A stretch of DNA of 64,000 bases from Komagataeibacter medellinensis NBRC 3288 (GTDB lineage: Bacteria; Pseudomonadota; Alphaproteobacteria; Acetobacterales; Acetobacteraceae). The stretch is taken from positions 2,579,001-2,643,000 of the forward strand of contig NC_016027.1 in assembly GCF_000182745.2 (NCBI RefSeq), given 5' to 3'. Below, in pieces: positions 62,623 through 64,000 of the stretch. Positions within the stretch are counted from its first letter, which is position 1, and every line of letters starts with the position of its first letter. The notes under the pieces were generated by a model that was given only the letters and a program-made list of their open reading frames with translations, was not told the origin of the DNA and did no database searches. The position numbers and the translations under genes are program-made.

Positions 62623-63866
62623 GGCTGGTTACTCCATTCACCCTGTCGCATCAGGGGTTCGCGGGTGCCATCATGGTTGATGGCGTCCACGTCGATCTTG
62701 CTGGACCCGATCATCCAGTCAATATGGATGAAGCTGCTGTTCGCACCCTGCTGGGCCAGATGCGCCTCGGTCAGGGTGTCGGTATCAAGCATGCACTTGG
62801 CATAGGACTGACCCAGCGCGATGTGGCTGGCCGCGTTCTCGTCAAACAGGGTGTTGCGGAACAGGATCCCGCTTTCGGAAATGGGGGAGGACGCGGGTAC
62901 AAGCGCGACCTCACCCAACCTGCGCGCGCCATCATCGGTATCAAGGATGCGCTCGAGCACCGCCTGCCCTTGGCTTGCGCGGGCTTCAACAATACGGCCG
63001 TCCTCAAAGCGCACGGCAATATCGTCAATCAGCGTGCCTTGGTGGAACAGCGGCTTGGTCGCGCGCACCGTGCCGCTGACCTTGCGGGCGTGCGGGGTGG
63101 TGAACACTTCCTCGGTGGGAATGTTCGGGTTGCATACAATGCCGTTGCCCGCAGGTTCCGCACCGCCTGCCCAGGCATGGCCATCGGCCAGGCCCACGGT
63201 CAGGTCGGTATCGGGGCCGCTAAAGTGCAGGGCGGCAAAGCGGCGGTCATTGAGCCACGTCGCCCGTCTGTGCAGGCGGGCGTTGTGGGCTTCCCATTCC
63301 GCCACCGGGTCATCCACCATCACGCGCGATGCCTGGAAGATCGCATCCCACAGGCGCGAAACCGCTTCCTTTTCGGGCAGGTCGGGAAAGACCTGTGCCG
63401 CCCAGGCCGGGGTGGCGAAGGCCACGATGTTCCAGTTGATGGCAAAGCGCGTGATCAGTTCCATGGCCGGGCGCCCCGCGCGTGATGCCGCGCGTGCCAC
63501 GCGGGAGACGCGCTCGGGGTCTTCATTGGCCAAAAGCACAGGGTTGCCGCCGGTAATTGCCATGCGGGCCGCGCCCTTGCGGTAGGCGGTGGCCATGCCG
63601 TCGTGCAGCCAGTCGGCGGCGGTATCGAGTGTGTCGTCGGCGGCGTGGTGGAAGCGTGCCAGGGTTGTTATGTCATCGGCATAGAAAGGCGTAACTAGCG
63701 ATGCCCCGGCCCTGTAGGCATGTTCCGTGATCCGGCGTACCAGTGGCACGGCATCAAGCGGTGCCGTAATGAGAAGTTGCTGGCCATGGGCGATGTTCAC
63801 GCCAACACGCACGGCCACTTCAGCCAGGCGGTCCAGAAGATGTTCATGCTGGGGGGAAAGAGCCAT
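62619..63866 (-). CDS. M29-family aminopeptidase (AmpS/PepS-like)
   Basis: 415 aa. M29 metal ligands are recognisable: CNPNIPTEEVFTTPHARKVSG (first Glu), ESGILFRNTLFDENAASHIALGQSY (second Glu, His) and SSFIHIDWMIGSSKIDVD (His, Asp). LAEVAVRVGVNIAHGQQLLITAPLDA is the typical N-terminus. A cobalt- or zinc-dependent exopeptidase with broad specificity. Coupled to the downstream periplasmic gene by a 4-nt overlap. Confidence 0.92.
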   Translation of the reverse strand: MALSPQHEHLLDRLAEVAVRVGVNIAHGQQLLITAPLDAVPLVRRITEHAYRAGASLVTPFYADDITTLARFHHAADDTLDTAADWLHDGMATAYRKGAARMAITGGNPVLLANEDPERVSRVARAASRAGRPAMELITRFAINWNIVAFATPAWAAQVFPDLPEKEAVSRLWDAIFQASRVMVDDPVAEWEAHNARLHRRATWLNDRRFAALHFSGPDTDLTVGLADGHAWAGGAEPAGNGIVCNPNIPTEEVFTTPHARKVSGTVRATKPLFHQGTLIDDIAVRFEDGRIVEARASQGQAVLERILDTDDGARRLGEVALVPASSPISESGILFRNTLFDENAASHIALGQSYAKCMLDTDTLTEAHLAQQGANSSFIHIDWMIGSSKIDVDAINHDGTREPLMRQGEWSNQP

Positions 63867-64000
63867 GCGTCATCATATCCTGTAAGAAGCGGGTCATGTG
63901 CCGCATGCCCGCGGGGTGGGTGCAGGATAGACGACACGCTCCCTTTAGGTAAGATGATAACCGAAAACCGGCGGGAGCATGCAGTCAATGAAACAGGTGC

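Noticed and set aside
63979-64000. Possible + strand gene start (GGGAG then ATG at 63979 or 63988) running off the window
   Set aside because: Only a few codons are visible, so neither start nor product can be supported.
1-64000. CRISPR arrays, riboswitches, rRNA, plasmid origins or quorum-sensing synthase genes
   Set aside because: I looked for regularly spaced repeats, conserved riboswitch cores, long structured RNA and luxI-type motifs and saw none in this window.

Overview
The window looks like chromosomal DNA from an acetic acid bacterium (Acetobacteraceae, most like Komagataeibacter/Gluconacetobacter). This is inferred from the alphaproteobacterial leuS-lptE-holA order, the high-GC housekeeping half, the exopolysaccharide-type genes, and three copies of a dispersed repeat beginning AAGTTTTTGGTGAAGCTT that I recall as common in Komagataeibacter. 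No rRNA, CRISPR array or prophage is visible.

Left part (1-22.0 kb) is accessory DNA. It holds an Ldh2-type dehydrogenase cut by the window edge and a decayed IS5-family relic. A same-strand set of stress genes follows (hchA, a zinc-independent MDR reductase, a truncated SnoaL-like gene, a LuxR solo). Next come a GNAT acetyltransferase, a divergent quinone reductase/LysR pair, and an intact IS5-family element with a truncated gene on each side. Further right are a GST, an MFS + ArsB-type transporter pair, a MarR regulator with two well-formed operators divergent from a TetX-like monooxygenase, and an AraC/FAD-oxidoreductase pair. The stretch ends with an IS3 fragment, a 456-aa conserved unknown, a monooxygenase pseudogene, phzF, a sugar O-acetyltransferase and an McrC remnant. 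Many entries are redox, detoxification or efflux functions, and at least eight genes are broken.

Middle part (22.0-42.6 kb): a TetR regulator is divergent from a complete RND tripartite pump (adaptor, inner-membrane pump, outer-membrane channel). Then come arfB, a trio of small unknown ORFs and three glycosyltransferase-like genes. A 119-bp MITE-like element supplies the stop codon of one of them. A membrane-anchored unknown and a bifunctional manC/manA-type gene follow. pstS has a four-repeat Pho-box array. A two-gene flavoprotein/ATP-grasp unit of unknown product is followed by an AT-rich stretch and a relic of a peptide ABC transporter.

Right part (42.3-64 kb) is mainly core genome. A tRNA-Arg(CCU) gene is interrupted in its anticodon loop by a 231-nt group I intron. 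The core block is holA-lptE-leuS (tightly spaced) and a DUF3576 lipoprotein gene. A secreted GH3-like protein lacking the catalytic nucleophile motif lies divergent from it. Then come an SLT/SPOR transglycosylase, a DUF1489 gene, a secreted nucleoside hydrolase, hemW, kup and a YggS homologue, an rsmB-like methyltransferase, rpe, a heparinase II/III-family protein coupled to a GT4 glycosyltransferase, and a periplasmic unknown coupled to an M29 aminopeptidase.

The most noteworthy items are the intron-containing tRNA, the dispersed repeat and MITE, the apparently inactive GH3 protein, the flavoprotein/ATP-grasp pair, and the IS5 element sitting between two truncated genes.
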